Shown here: positions 9,391-17,755 of the stretch, piece after piece
Layout of the letters: each line of letters starts with the position of its first letter
How positions within the stretch are numbered: the first letter of the stretch is position 1
The notes under the pieces: model-generated
Database searches by the model: none
What the model was told of the DNA's origin: nothing
Seen by the model: only the letters and a program-made list of their open reading frames with translations
Position numbers and translations under genes: made by a program
Virus record (IMG/VR): IMGVR_UViG_3300032157_000001
Location: 124,001 to 188,000 of that record
Strand: one strand, 5' to 3'
DNA: 64,000 nucleotides
From: a virus

Positions 9391-10313
9391 TGAAATTTTT
9401 ATCCGCACAATCTGACAATGACTACAACATATGGCAGCTTCAAGTTCAAATGTACAACTTTAAAAAATTTGGAATTGAAGATAAGTCTATTGTGTTGATC
9501 GGATATAACCCCACAATTGGTGTTAGTGCAAGAGCATTGGACTTTAAAAACACAACAACTGCAATGGTTATATTTTTACCTGATGATCGTGACTTGTCTG
9601 ATAGGTTATACACACCTAGTATTCGACCACATTTAATTAAACAGATTTATAAGCTTTATCCTGATTTATTAGAAAATAGAGCAATTCTTTATCATGACTG
9701 TGACATTATTTTCATAAAATTACCACATGTTAAGGATTTGGTGACCAAAAGAAAAATATATGTTAGTGATATAAATATGTTTACTGCAATAAAACCGGAA
9801 TTACCTCTACTAAAGGAGATGTGTAAAATTGTTGGTATACCATCATCTATGGTCATAAGAAACGAAAAGGGAATGGGTGGTGCACAATACCTGTTTAATT
9901 CTGCACTGAATTTCTCCTATGATTTTTGGGAAAAAATAGAGGTTGATTCAAATAATTTGTATAAATTTCTATTGGTTAGTGGAGAGAAATATGGACAAAA
10001 TATTGTCGACCATGCATGGTCTGCGGATATGTGGGCTATTTTGTGGAATATCTGGTTACTTGGAGTAGACACAGAAGTGAGCAGTGAATTGTCATTCACT
10101 TTAGCAACAAGTCCAATTGATGATTTGGAGAAAAACAATATCTACCACAACGCTGGTGTTGATGCGTCAACCTCTAATGAATTATTTTATAAAAGAAAAT
10201 ACTTGCATGATTCTCCCTTTGATGTAGATTTGTCGTATGTTGATGGTAGATTTTGTTCCTCATTTTATGCGAGAGAAATAATGGAAGCCGGTGAGTATTA
10301 TAAAAATAAGTAA
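9390..10313 (+). CDS. Glycosyltransferase-like protein A (DxD motif)
   Basis: The 307-residue product has the look of a small GT-A enzyme: an N-terminal segment SAQSDNDYNIWQLQVQMYNF, then beta/alpha units and, near residue 103, a hydrophobic strand ending in a D-C-D motif (ILYHDCDIIF), the metal and nucleotide-sugar site of many glycosyltransferases. Later conserved blocks are GGAQYLF, HAWSADMWAILW and IYHNAG. The Y-x-x-W-Q plus F-K-K pattern at the N-terminus recalls, from memory, plant hydroxyproline/serine O-glycosyltransferases (GT95/GT96); this is unverified. It is paralogous to the next gene and overlaps by one base the poly-Thr tail gene. Role inferred: glycosylation of tail threonines. 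Alternative: modification of host glycans. Confidence 0.6.
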   Translation: MKFLSAQSDNDYNIWQLQVQMYNFKKFGIEDKSIVLIGYNPTIGVSARALDFKNTTTAMVIFLPDDRDLSDRLYTPSIRPHLIKQIYKLYPDLLENRAILYHDCDIIFIKLPHVKDLVTKRKIYVSDINMFTAIKPELPLLKEMCKIVGIPSSMVIRNEKGMGGAQYLFNSALNFSYDFWEKIEVDSNNLYKFLLVSGEKYGQNIVDHAWSADMWAILWNIWLLGVDTEVSSELSFTLATSPIDDLEKNNIYHNAGVDASTSNELFYKRKYLHDSPFDVDLSYVDGRFCSSFYAREIMEAGEYYKNK

Positions 10314-10316
10314 ATT

Positions 10317-11240
10317 ATGAAATTCATATCAGCACAACCAGATAGCGACTATTTTGTGTGGCAAGTCAGAGTTCAAATGAACAATTTTAAAAAATTCGAC
10401 ATCGAAAAAGATGCGATTGTTCTATTTGCATATGATAAGAAAATTAATCCCAATGCAAAAAAATTACTCAAGGAAACGAAGGCAACTATCATCTTTATCC
10501 AAGACAAGAGAACTGCAGCGCAAAGAAATTATATTCCTTCAGTAAGACCACACATCATAAAAGAATTTTTCGGAAATTATCGTAATTTAGTTGATGGACA
10601 TGATATTTTTTATCATGATTGTGATATTATATTCTCTTCATTGCCAGATTTTAATACCATGAGCCAAAATGGTGAAATAACTGTTAGTGACACAATTTCA
10701 TATTTAGGTGCTCATTATATTAACTCAAAAGGAAAAGGATTACTAGAAGAGATGTGTTCGGTTGTTGGTATCGAACCAGACTTGGTTGTGAAGAATGAAA
10801 AGAAGACCGGTGGTGCTCAATATTACATCCCATCCTCTGTTACTATGGATTATGTTTTTTGGAATAAGATCGAGCGAGACTCAATTGCTCTTTTTGATTT
10901 AATGGTGAAAACAAGCAAGAAGTACACACCGTCACATCCGATCCAATCATGGACTGCTGATATGTGGGCTTTACTTTGGAGTTTTTGGGCTAAAGGGTAT
11001 GATAGTGTAATTTCAAAAGAACTAGCATTTTCATGGCCAACATTAGAAGTGGAAAAATGGAATGAACAACATATTTTTCATAATGCTGGTGTTACTCCCG
11101 ATAGAGGGGATTTATTCTACAAAGGAGCTTTTATAAAGGCATCACCATTCAATTCAAACCATGAAAACGTGAGTCCAAGATTCTGTTCGATAAAATATGT
11201 GGAGGAAATAATGGAGACTGCGAAACTTCTAAAAAAGTAG
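10317..11240 (+). CDS. Glycosyltransferase-like protein B (DxD motif), paralogue of A
   Basis: Exactly as long as protein A (307 residues) and co-linear with it: SAQPDSDYFVWQVRVQMNNF at the N-terminus, FYHDCDIIF near residue 101, GGAQYYI, SWTADMWALLW, IFHNAG, and a C-terminal SPRFCS-x-x-Y-x-x-E-I-M-E segment. The two differ widely elsewhere, so the duplication is old or the copies have separate acceptors or donors. The ATG lies 3 nt after the stop of gene A. No signal peptide or membrane segment, so action would be in the host cytoplasm before or during virion assembly. The functional assignment rests on the DCD motif and shared architecture. Confidence 0.6.
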   Translation: MKFISAQPDSDYFVWQVRVQMNNFKKFDIEKDAIVLFAYDKKINPNAKKLLKETKATIIFIQDKRTAAQRNYIPSVRPHIIKEFFGNYRNLVDGHDIFYHDCDIIFSSLPDFNTMSQNGEITVSDTISYLGAHYINSKGKGLLEEMCSVVGIEPDLVVKNEKKTGGAQYYIPSSVTMDYVFWNKIERDSIALFDLMVKTSKKYTPSHPIQSWTADMWALLWSFWAKGYDSVISKELAFSWPTLEVEKWNEQHIFHNAGVTPDRGDLFYKGAFIKASPFNSNHENVSPRFCSIKYVEEIMETAKLLKK

Positions 11241-11247
11241 TATTTAT
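11240..11247 (+). promoter_or_regulatory. GTATTTAT box (putative late promoter)
   Basis: The box begins at the last base of the previous stop codon and ends 17 nt before the ATG at 11265. No terminator separates the two genes, so it may add to read-through transcription. Confidence 0.6.
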
Positions 11248-11264
11248 TGTAAACTGTGATCTAA

Positions 11265-12569
11265 ATGTCGTTTATACTCAAAAACAATCCCACGATTATT
11301 AACATAAAGCTTACCAATATTGGTAGACAACTGCTTTCACAAGGTAATTTGTCTGTTACCAAATGGGCTGTTGGGGATAGTGAAATAGACTACACATTCA
11401 ACAAAAACATTTCTTTTGATGCTTTCATGGCCAATATCCTTAGACCAAAAGATCAAAATCCGAATTTTACGTCATTCATCCTTCAAACCAGTACTGATGA
11501 GACAACAAAGTATACTGCACTTCCAACAGTAGTATCAAATACAAACATAATTACCAATACCGCAACTGAAAGAGGGTTTTTCTCAATTAGTGCTGGCACA
11601 GCAACATTGTTAACGGGGCCAGCTATAGCTAGACAAGCAGATATGCAGGTTTTTATAGACACTTTGACCGGAGGAACAACATTAAAAATCAGACAATCAC
11701 CAACATACTTATCAAATCCATACGAACCAGCAATTGGTGACTACTTACTTGTAAAGTGGGCTAATCCTATGGTAACTGGTGGAACTGTAACACCAATCGT
11801 GAATCTTGCCGTACCTTATATCTGGTATAAGCTTGAAGACATAATCTCCGGTGCATTAAGTACGGATGATCTTGAAGTTAAAGTTGATAAGCCATTACCA
11901 GACTTTGATGGTCAGGGTAGTGGTATTGCTGCGGGAGTATTTTGTTATCCAAACAATAATGATAGACTCATCAGCGGGGACTCAATCCAAACATTTTATT
12001 CAGCACCATACGAAACAGATTTCGTTGATGAGAGTGTGATTGCATTCTTAGAAAATTGTATCTGTCCGGTTAGAGACGTTCCGGTTTGGAATATGGCAAT
12101 TGTCTTCACTGAAGAAGTTGCTGGTGTTAAACCAACAGATAGAAATTATTCACAGTACTATACTGCTGGTTTTGGTGGATTCGTACAATATATCGAAAGA
12201 ATTGCTCCGACCGTTAAAAACATCGGTATCATCCACTTCTCGAACACTTCTCCTTCTAATCATTATGGTGAAGGATTCTTTGAGAACACTACCGTACTGG
12301 ATTTACCAACAATCATGTGGCATAAAGAAACTGGTAACACAATCGGACTTAAATTAACGCCTTATGGTGTTGAACAAACTATAACTGGCTTATCTGTAAC
12401 ATACTACGATCTTGCCGACAAGTACGGGTATGTAGTTGGAAAAGTTTTCAATGACTTGAAAGTGTTTGTAATCGAAGATCAGGAATTATTGTTTGCAATG
12501 ACATATAAGTCGAATCGAAGCTGGACATTACCTAAACCAACCATTGGTCTTAACATCTTATTGTGCTAA
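11265..12569 (+). CDS. Tail/fibre-like structural protein
   Basis: The 434-residue product begins with NIKLTNIGRQLLSQG followed by KWAVGDSEIDY. This Leu-Thr-Asn-x-Gly-x-x-x-L ... G-D pattern resembles the N-terminal attachment domain of tail-collar fibre proteins (DUF3751-like). The rest is beta-rich with no recognised enzyme motif. It stands in the tail region, has its own GTATTTAT box and is followed by another probable virion gene after 3 nt. Virion role is likely; the exact position in the tail is unknown. Confidence 0.6.
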   Translation: MSFILKNNPTIINIKLTNIGRQLLSQGNLSVTKWAVGDSEIDYTFNKNISFDAFMANILRPKDQNPNFTSFILQTSTDETTKYTALPTVVSNTNIITNTATERGFFSISAGTATLLTGPAIARQADMQVFIDTLTGGTTLKIRQSPTYLSNPYEPAIGDYLLVKWANPMVTGGTVTPIVNLAVPYIWYKLEDIISGALSTDDLEVKVDKPLPDFDGQGSGIAAGVFCYPNNNDRLISGDSIQTFYSAPYETDFVDESVIAFLENCICPVRDVPVWNMAIVFTEEVAGVKPTDRNYSQYYTAGFGGFVQYIERIAPTVKNIGIIHFSNTSPSNHYGEGFFENTTVLDLPTIMWHKETGNTIGLKLTPYGVEQTITGLSVTYYDLADKYGYVVGKVFNDLKVFVIEDQELLFAMTYKSNRSWTLPKPTIGLNILLC

Positions 12570-12572
12570 TAT

Positions 12573-13352
12573 ATGGCAACAGGGAATACTATATTTGTAA
12601 CGTACTTATTTGAATCTACTCCAATAACCGGAACTAGTGGCCAATCTTATCAGCCGGGAGTGTCTTATGGATACTCAACTGCTCTTCATTGTAACTATGT
12701 TCAAAAGGTTGAGACAACTGATATAGCAAACAAATCAGTGTCGTTGATTTTACCGAACAGTGGTGGATTTCCATTCCTTAGAAGTTCAGCACAGCTTACT
12801 TCGGGAGATGGTACTGGTTGGAGTGCGAAAAAGTTATACATGCTTGCACAAGTTGTTGCTGCAACTGGTGACACCGTTGTTCCGGATGCTGCGAACTGGT
12901 CAATTATCGATGTTACGCCTCAGTTGGATGGATATGAATTTTTCTCAGGTACAACTATACCCCCTGCAGCATTTGACGTGAACACTGTCATCAATGTAAA
13001 GATCGGAGACATTTTAGTTGCCGACATATACGACCTTACCTATTTGAATTATCCAACAGAACTAGATGTTGATGATGAGCGATTAGCTTTTGGCGAAGAG
13101 GCTTTCTTCTTTGGAAATGTAAACACTGAGATAAAAGCTATTGCATATACCACGGACATTTCTATGGTGCTTCCTTTGAACCAATACAATGCAACTACAA
13201 ATCCAACATGGGATGGACTTGTACCGGTTCAGATCAGTGAAGCCGGACTTTTTGATGCCAATAACAACCTAATTGCCGTTGGTAAATTCAACTATCCGAT
13301 AGCCAAAGATTCGACCATTTTCCGTACTGTTCAGTTCAGTATGGACTTCTAA
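12573..13352 (+). CDS. Putative virion structural protein
   Basis: A 259-residue, beta-rich protein with many Gly/Thr/Tyr residues in the first third (for example GTSGQSYQPGVSYGYST) and few charged clusters. No family is recognised. It starts with ATG 3 nt after the preceding tail gene, and ends the structural block; a GTATTTAT box for a small DNA-binding-like gene follows. Context and composition point to a tail or baseplate component. Confidence 0.55.
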   Translation: MATGNTIFVTYLFESTPITGTSGQSYQPGVSYGYSTALHCNYVQKVETTDIANKSVSLILPNSGGFPFLRSSAQLTSGDGTGWSAKKLYMLAQVVAATGDTVVPDAANWSIIDVTPQLDGYEFFSGTTIPPAAFDVNTVINVKIGDILVADIYDLTYLNYPTELDVDDERLAFGEEAFFFGNVNTEIKAIAYTTDISMVLPLNQYNATTNPTWDGLVPVQISEAGLFDANNNLIAVGKFNYPIAKDSTIFRTVQFSMDF

Positions 13353-13390
13353 AAAATCTGTAAAATTTTATTCTTTTCTGGAATTTTTTA

Positions 13391-13398
13391 GTATTTAT
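13391..13398 (+). promoter_or_regulatory. GTATTTAT box inside an AT-rich near-palindrome
   Basis: The octamer is 16 nt before the ATG at 13415. It is part of an imperfect inverted repeat running from GTATTTAT at 13391 to AATAATAC at 13410, so a regulator could bind as a dimer here. Confidence 0.6.
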
Positions 13399-13414
13399 TA
13401 TAAATAATACTAAA

Positions 13415-13633
13415 ATGGAAGAGATTAAAGAAGAGGCTAAATCTAAGCCAAAATCTGCTAAGAAAAGCGACTCCAAATCTGTTATAATCAACGGACAGCT
13501 TCACTCAGAAATGAAAAAATACTGCATGGGCAGTAAGCGTAAAATTGGTGGTATCATCGAGAACTTGATAAGACTGTATTTGTCTAATCCTAAAGAGACT
13601 GAAAATTTGATGGATAACCTGAAGGAGAACTAA
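13415..13633 (+). CDS. Small basic protein, ribbon-helix-helix-like
   Basis: The 72-residue product has a Lys-rich, disordered first 20 residues, then a short strand (SVIINGQ) followed by two helices (HSEMKKYC and IGGIIENLIRLYL). That strand-helix-helix layout with a basic face is typical of Arc/MetJ-type DNA-binding proteins. It would act as a dimer. It has its own GTATTTAT box and is followed 7 nt later by the resolvase-like gene. Function as a phage regulator is inferred. Confidence 0.6.
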   Translation: MEEIKEEAKSKPKSAKKSDSKSVIINGQLHSEMKKYCMGSKRKIGGIIENLIRLYLSNPKETENLMDNLKEN

Positions 13634-13640
13634 GCTATTG

Positions 13641-14255
13641 ATGAGCAGTTTAAATAGATTTTCGTGGTCGTTAGACATCAGTACTACCAACATTGGGATG
13701 ACTCTTTGGAATCAAAGGGGTGGACTTGTTGAAGTTCGTCACCTTAAATTGGATACCGACAAAACAGTCCCTGAAGAGGTCAGATACTTGGACAAAGCCA
13801 ATACGTTTAGGGACTTTGTTGTCAAATTCAAGGAAGAGGTGGAGAAGCAATACGAGTGCGTTATAGAGAACATTTTTGTGGAGGCTCCACTTATGAACAC
13901 CCCGGTAAATATTGAAACCACGGCCAAATTATTGGCCTTTAACGGCATTGCTTGCTACATCCTGCACCAGATATTTGGTATTCCCCCATATCTGATTTCC
14001 GTATACCAATCCCGCAAGCTTTTCTGTCCAGAATTGATTAACACCAAAAAGGTTAAGGGCAAAATTAAGGAGACTTTGAGTTTCCCCAAGGATGTCGATA
14101 AGAAGGTATATATCTGGACTAAGGTCTCGAAACAATACCCAAATATTGTTTGGCACTATAAAAAGGATGGATCGATCAAAGAAACAAGCTATGACATGAG
14201 CGATAGTGTGGCGGTTGGTTTTGCGGGTTTGAAAGTGTTAGGAATTATCAAATAG
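13641..14255 (+). CDS. RuvC-like (RNase H fold) resolvase
   Basis: The 204-residue protein has the acidic residues of RuvC-type nucleases in order: D12 in SWSLDISTTNIG, a Glu in the strand IFVEAPL near residue 76, and paired acids in the C-terminal DMSDSVAVG helix. Such enzymes cut Holliday junctions and branched DNA, needed before packaging of phage concatemers. An in-frame TTG precedes the ATG at 13641; the ATG is preferred. The codons here end in C or G more often than in neighbouring genes, a possible mark of a different origin. Exact substrate is not known. Confidence 0.65.
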   Translation: MSSLNRFSWSLDISTTNIGMTLWNQRGGLVEVRHLKLDTDKTVPEEVRYLDKANTFRDFVVKFKEEVEKQYECVIENIFVEAPLMNTPVNIETTAKLLAFNGIACYILHQIFGIPPYLISVYQSRKLFCPELINTKKVKGKIKETLSFPKDVDKKVYIWTKVSKQYPNIVWHYKKDGSIKETSYDMSDSVAVGFAGLKVLGIIK

Positions 14256-14260
14256 TTTAT

Positions 14261-14268
14261 TATATTTG
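14261..14268 (+). promoter_or_regulatory. Host-type -7 box TATATTTG
   Basis: TATATTTG fits the Bacteroidetes -7 consensus TAnnTTTG and lies 16 nt before the TTG start at 14285. No well-spaced TTTG -33 element is seen, so this is a weak call. Confidence 0.4.
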
Positions 14269-14284
14269 CAATGTACCAACATAG

Positions 14285-14590
14285 TTGAAATCTGTATACT
14301 TATTGCAATCGGACAATGGCCTCTATAAAATTGGAGTGAGCAAGCAACCCACTAAAAGGGTAAAACAGCTTCAGACCGGCAATGGTAATAAGATCAAATT
14401 GATCGTTAGTTTTCAAACCGAAAATGCTTTCCTACTTGAACGAAGTTTAAAGAATAGATTCGAATCACATCGAGTCAATGGAGAGTGGTTCAGTCTACCG
14501 TTAGAAGAAGAAATAAGCTTCATAAAAACATGCCAAACCTTGGACGATAATTTGAAGTTGCTGATAAGTGACGGAAATATTTTTCTATAA
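14285..14590 (+). CDS. GIY-YIG-type protein (T5orf172-like)
   Basis: The 101-residue product shows the T5orf172/GIY-YIG-like pattern: VYLLQSDNGLYKIGVSK, then R-V-K-Q-L-Q-T-G-N and a helix with E-R-S-L-K-N-R-F, ending in GEWFSL. This family includes small phage nucleases and DNA-binding modules. The frame begins with TTG at 14285; no in-frame ATG fits the domain start. It could be a free-standing homing-type nuclease or a DNA processing protein. The position between the resolvase and a metallophosphoesterase suits DNA metabolism. Confidence 0.65.
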   Translation: MKSVYLLQSDNGLYKIGVSKQPTKRVKQLQTGNGNKIKLIVSFQTENAFLLERSLKNRFESHRVNGEWFSLPLEEEISFIKTCQTLDDNLKLLISDGNIFL

Positions 14591-14592
14591 TG

Positions 14593-14626
14593 TTTGGTTT
14601 TTTCAAAGTTTGTTTCTTTATATTTA
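14593..14626 (+). promoter_or_regulatory. Host-type promoter TTTG-N22-TATATTTA
   Basis: TTTG at 14593-14596 and TATATTTA at 14619-14626 match the Bacteroidetes -33/-7 layout with a slightly long spacer. It sits 37 nt before the ATG at 14664. Confidence 0.45.
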
Positions 14627-14663
14627 CGACTAGACCTCATGTGAAACAAAACAACAACAGAGC

Positions 14664-16121
14664 ATGGTTATATTAACTCTTGAAGAGAAGTTCAAAGTGG
14701 GGATGCGAATCCTTGACTATTGTAACAAAGAAAACAAATCGATTACGCAAGGATGCTTTAAGTTTGGAAAGGAAGAAAAATTTCTTCGCAGACTTCGAAG
14801 TGAGACGAACCCCAAAACTGATGATGAGAAAAAGGCTAAAGATGAGTTCTTGAAAAGGTATGATGAATACCGAGGAACGAAGTTAACTCAAGCAACGGGA
14901 GCACTAAATGAAATTGCTGAAATTGACGAACTAGATAAAGACCTTCTTCCGCCAACGACAGTGATTGAAGAAGAGAGCGAAGAGGCTAAAGAGAGTGAGG
15001 ATGGTAAAAGTTTAGAATTAGACTTCCGTGGTAATGAAATCATCAAAACTTCTGACCAACTTATCAAAGCCGCAAAGATTAACCTTGATCTTTGGAAACT
15101 CGAAAGAGAAGTCGCCAACAAATGGGATGTGACGATGAAGGGGCCAGATGGCGATCCGATCACCGCACAAAACTTCCAAGTTAAACTATGGCTGACTAAA
15201 AAGCACGATGCTGCTGCGACATTTGATGCTATTGAAACATTCAAACAACTCGTCAGTGAAATCGAAGTACCCCAACTTCAAAAGGTTGATTACAATTTTT
15301 CTGACCACACAGAAAAGAACCTCCTAGAGATAAACATATTCGACTTACACATTGGTAAGTTGTGTTGGGCTGGTGAAACGGGAGAGAACTACGATGTAAA
15401 GATCGCCGCAAGAAGATTCTTGAGCGCACTTCAAAGATTGCTTTTCAGAGCAAACTCATTCCAATTTGAAAAAATATTATTTCCTATCGGAAATGACTTC
15501 TTTAATGTGGATACCTTATTGAATACAACAACAGAAGGAACACCACAGGATGAAGACTTGCGTTGGCAGAAAACCTTCAAGATCGGCTTTGAATTACTTG
15601 TTCAAGGTATCGAATTGATGAGACAATACGCACCGGTTGATATAATTCTCATTCCGGGTAACCACGATTATATGAAGAATTATTTTCTTGGTCATTCGTT
15701 AGAATCGTGGTATAGAAACACCGAAGAAGTTACTGTTAACAACCATGCAAGTCCAAGAAAGTACTATAAGTACGGGGAAGTGTTGTTGGGACTTACTCAC
15801 GGTAACAATGAGAAAGAAGCTGCATTGCCACAAATCATGGCTGTTGAAAACAGAAAGATGTGGGCATCTACAACATTTCATGAATGGCATTTGGGACATT
15901 TTCATAAAAAGAAAACAGTCAGGTATCAAGTACTTGACGAGAATTTAGGTGTAACGGTTAGATATTTGTCGTCATTGACTGGCAAAGATTCTTGGCACCA
16001 CAAAAAGGGTTATGTCGGTAGTAACAAAGCTGCTGAAGCATTCCTTTGGAACGACACTACCGGCTTCATCGGACAATTCAACGTGAATATTGTCGATGAA
16101 GATAGTGATCCAGCAAATTAA
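14664..16121 (+). CDS. Calcineurin-like metallophosphoesterase
   Basis: In the 485-residue product the C-terminal 270 residues carry all blocks of the superfamily: D-x-H in FDLHIG, G-N-D in PIGNDF, G-N-H-D in IPGNHDY, G-x-T-H-G in LGLTHGNN and G-H-F-H in LGHFHKK. These bind two metal ions. The N-terminal 190 residues are charged and helical, opening with a helix-turn-helix-like segment (ITQGCFKFGKEEKFLRRL), which could direct it to DNA. Nuclease or phosphodiesterase activity is likely; it is distinct from the SbcD-like domain at 44653. The next gene starts 23 nt later. Confidence 0.75.
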   Translation: MVILTLEEKFKVGMRILDYCNKENKSITQGCFKFGKEEKFLRRLRSETNPKTDDEKKAKDEFLKRYDEYRGTKLTQATGALNEIAEIDELDKDLLPPTTVIEEESEEAKESEDGKSLELDFRGNEIIKTSDQLIKAAKINLDLWKLEREVANKWDVTMKGPDGDPITAQNFQVKLWLTKKHDAAATFDAIETFKQLVSEIEVPQLQKVDYNFSDHTEKNLLEINIFDLHIGKLCWAGETGENYDVKIAARRFLSALQRLLFRANSFQFEKILFPIGNDFFNVDTLLNTTTEGTPQDEDLRWQKTFKIGFELLVQGIELMRQYAPVDIILIPGNHDYMKNYFLGHSLESWYRNTEEVTVNNHASPRKYYKYGEVLLGLTHGNNEKEAALPQIMAVENRKMWASTTFHEWHLGHFHKKKTVRYQVLDENLGVTVRYLSSLTGKDSWHHKKGYVGSNKAAEAFLWNDTTGFIGQFNVNIVDEDSDPAN

Positions 16122-16144
16122 TCTTATCGAGATCACACACAATT

Positions 16145-16651
16145 ATGGAAGAAAAGAAAACAACAAAAAAGAAAACTTTGGATGATGCCAAAGTGAAAGA
16201 AGCAAAGAAGAAGATTAACGACCTTCTTGCTGGTACTGGTTTGGAGGACAAAGCAGAAGAAGTGTTCACACCACCAATTCAGGATGAGTACCAACCACCA
16301 AGCAACGCAAATGCAAATGAATGGTTACAGGAGCAGGTGACTGCCCTGACTCAACAAGTTGAAAAATACGAAAAGCTGATTACTCAGCTAAGAGTAGAGA
16401 ATCAAAACTTGATGAATTCATTGAACACATCCGGAGCGGTAACAAGTGATATGGCTTCAGCATCCAGCGAAGCAAAGATCGTTGAAATTTACAAGCACTT
16501 TGAGAATATCTACACGGGTAGAAACCCTATGAGACAGTCATATGATACCGTCAAATTCTCTAATCCTCAACATGGAAATGGTGTTTTGGACGTATTTTTA
16601 CACACCTTTGTATTTCTTAACCAAGTTAAGAACTACAGACACAAAGGTTAA
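16145..16651 (+). CDS. Unknown coiled-coil protein
   Basis: The 168-residue product starts with a very basic segment (KKTTKKKTLDDAKVKEAKKK), continues through a Pro/Asn-rich linker and has a coiled coil near residues 60-95 (QEQVTALTQQVEKYEKLITQ). The C-terminal half is a compact helical domain. No family is recognised. It lies between the metallophosphoesterase and the primase and may be an accessory DNA-metabolism or assembly factor. Confidence 0.55.
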   Translation: MEEKKTTKKKTLDDAKVKEAKKKINDLLAGTGLEDKAEEVFTPPIQDEYQPPSNANANEWLQEQVTALTQQVEKYEKLITQLRVENQNLMNSLNTSGAVTSDMASASSEAKIVEIYKHFENIYTGRNPMRQSYDTVKFSNPQHGNGVLDVFLHTFVFLNQVKNYRHKG

Positions 16652-16661
16652 AAAAAATGCT

Positions 16662-16669
16662 TATATTTG
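16662..16669 (+). promoter_or_regulatory. Host-type -7 box TATATTTG before primase
   Basis: TATATTTG lies 55 nt before the primase ATG and 9 nt before a strong hairpin. No clear TTTG -33 element is present. Confidence 0.4.
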
Positions 16670-16678
16670 AACAAACTG

Positions 16679-16703
16679 AATGCTTTGATAAAATCAAAGC
16701 ATT
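16679..16703 (+). promoter_or_regulatory. Leader hairpin upstream of primase
   Basis: Perfect 11-bp arms AATGCTTTGAT (16679-16689) and ATCAAAGCATT (16693-16703) with an AAA loop. It would form in the primase mRNA leader if transcription starts at the TATATTTG box. It is followed by TGGTGTTTTAAAG, not a clean T run, so a regulatory hairpin is as likely as a terminator. Confidence 0.6.
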
Positions 16704-16724
16704 TGGTGTTTTAAAGAAATATAC

Positions 16725-17732
16725 ATGAAAGGGAATTGGGGTGAATTGACAACGTTGGTATCCCGTATTTTTGACGACATCAAGAATGAGGGTGGAGAAC
16801 AGATACAAGTTAACTGCCCAAGGTGTCAGGAGCAAGCGGAGTTACCGGAACCGGATGGTAAATTCAATCTTGAGATCAATCTTCGTTTGAAGAAATTTAG
16901 ATGCTGGAAGTGTGATGAACCATTCTTCTCAGGCGATCTAAAGTATCTTATTAGGTTGTATGGTAGTACTGACGACATCAAGGAATTCAGAGAGTATGAA
17001 GAGTATAATCTGGACTACCTTGCTGACGACGAAGAGAAGCTTGTAATCAAAGATGTTGAATTGCCGAGTGAGTTCATACCATTCACAAGTCTTAATACCT
17101 CAATTCCCGCACATGTAGAAGCATACAATTACCTTGCTCTTGAGCGTAAGATACCGTTTGAGACAATTATCAAATACCGGTTAGGTTTTTGCATTGAGGG
17201 TAGGTATAAGAAGAAAATCGTTATCCCATCTTTTGATGCCAATGGTAAAATCAACTATTATGCGTCAAGATCGTATGACAAATACGCGAAGATCAAGCAC
17301 GATAACTTGAAATCGAGTAAAGATGCAATAATCTTCAATGAAGGGTATGTTGATTGGGACTCTACAGTGTATTTGGTCGAAGGTGCGTTTGACTTCTTAA
17401 GTTTTAGTGTGAATACGATACCCATCTTGGGTAAGGTGTTGGGTGAGAAATTATTCTTTAAGATAAAAGAGAAAAAACCAGATATTATTGTTATATTAGA
17501 CCCCGATGCATGGAGTAATGCGATGAGTTTGTATCAACAACTATTAGCAATATACGATGACTGCGGCGAAAAGGTTAAAATTGTAAAATTAGATGTAAGT
17601 GGATTGAACGAAAAAGGAAAAATGATTAAGTACGATTTGGATGAGTTAAAAAGATTTCAAGGAATCTCTGCAGTTATCGCTCAGATAAAAGAGGCGAGGC
17701 AGTTAGAAGATGACGATTATCTCGTCAGATAA
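16725..17732 (+). CDS. DNA primase (zinc finger plus TOPRIM)
   Basis: The 335-residue protein has an N-terminal zinc-binding motif C-P-R-C (about residue 31) paired with C-W-K-C (about residue 60), and a TOPRIM domain with the Glu motif VYLVEGAFDF near residue 218 and the Asp motif VILDPDAW near residue 258. This is the DnaG/T4 gp61 layout: it makes short RNA primers on the lagging strand. It is short compared with bacterial DnaG and has no helicase-binding C-terminal domain visible, like phage primases. No replicative helicase lies in this window. The sigma gene follows 23 nt later. Confidence 0.8.
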   Translation: MKGNWGELTTLVSRIFDDIKNEGGEQIQVNCPRCQEQAELPEPDGKFNLEINLRLKKFRCWKCDEPFFSGDLKYLIRLYGSTDDIKEFREYEEYNLDYLADDEEKLVIKDVELPSEFIPFTSLNTSIPAHVEAYNYLALERKIPFETIIKYRLGFCIEGRYKKKIVIPSFDANGKINYYASRSYDKYAKIKHDNLKSSKDAIIFNEGYVDWDSTVYLVEGAFDFLSFSVNTIPILGKVLGEKLFFKIKEKKPDIIVILDPDAWSNAMSLYQQLLAIYDDCGEKVKIVKLDVSGLNEKGKMIKYDLDELKRFQGISAVIAQIKEARQLEDDDYLVR

Positions 17733-17755
17733 CACTTATTGGCACTCGATCATAA

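Noticed and set aside
14888-15244. 118-residue Ser-rich open frame on the - strand
   Set aside because: Overlaps the charged N-terminal half of the metallophosphoesterase; composition shadow.
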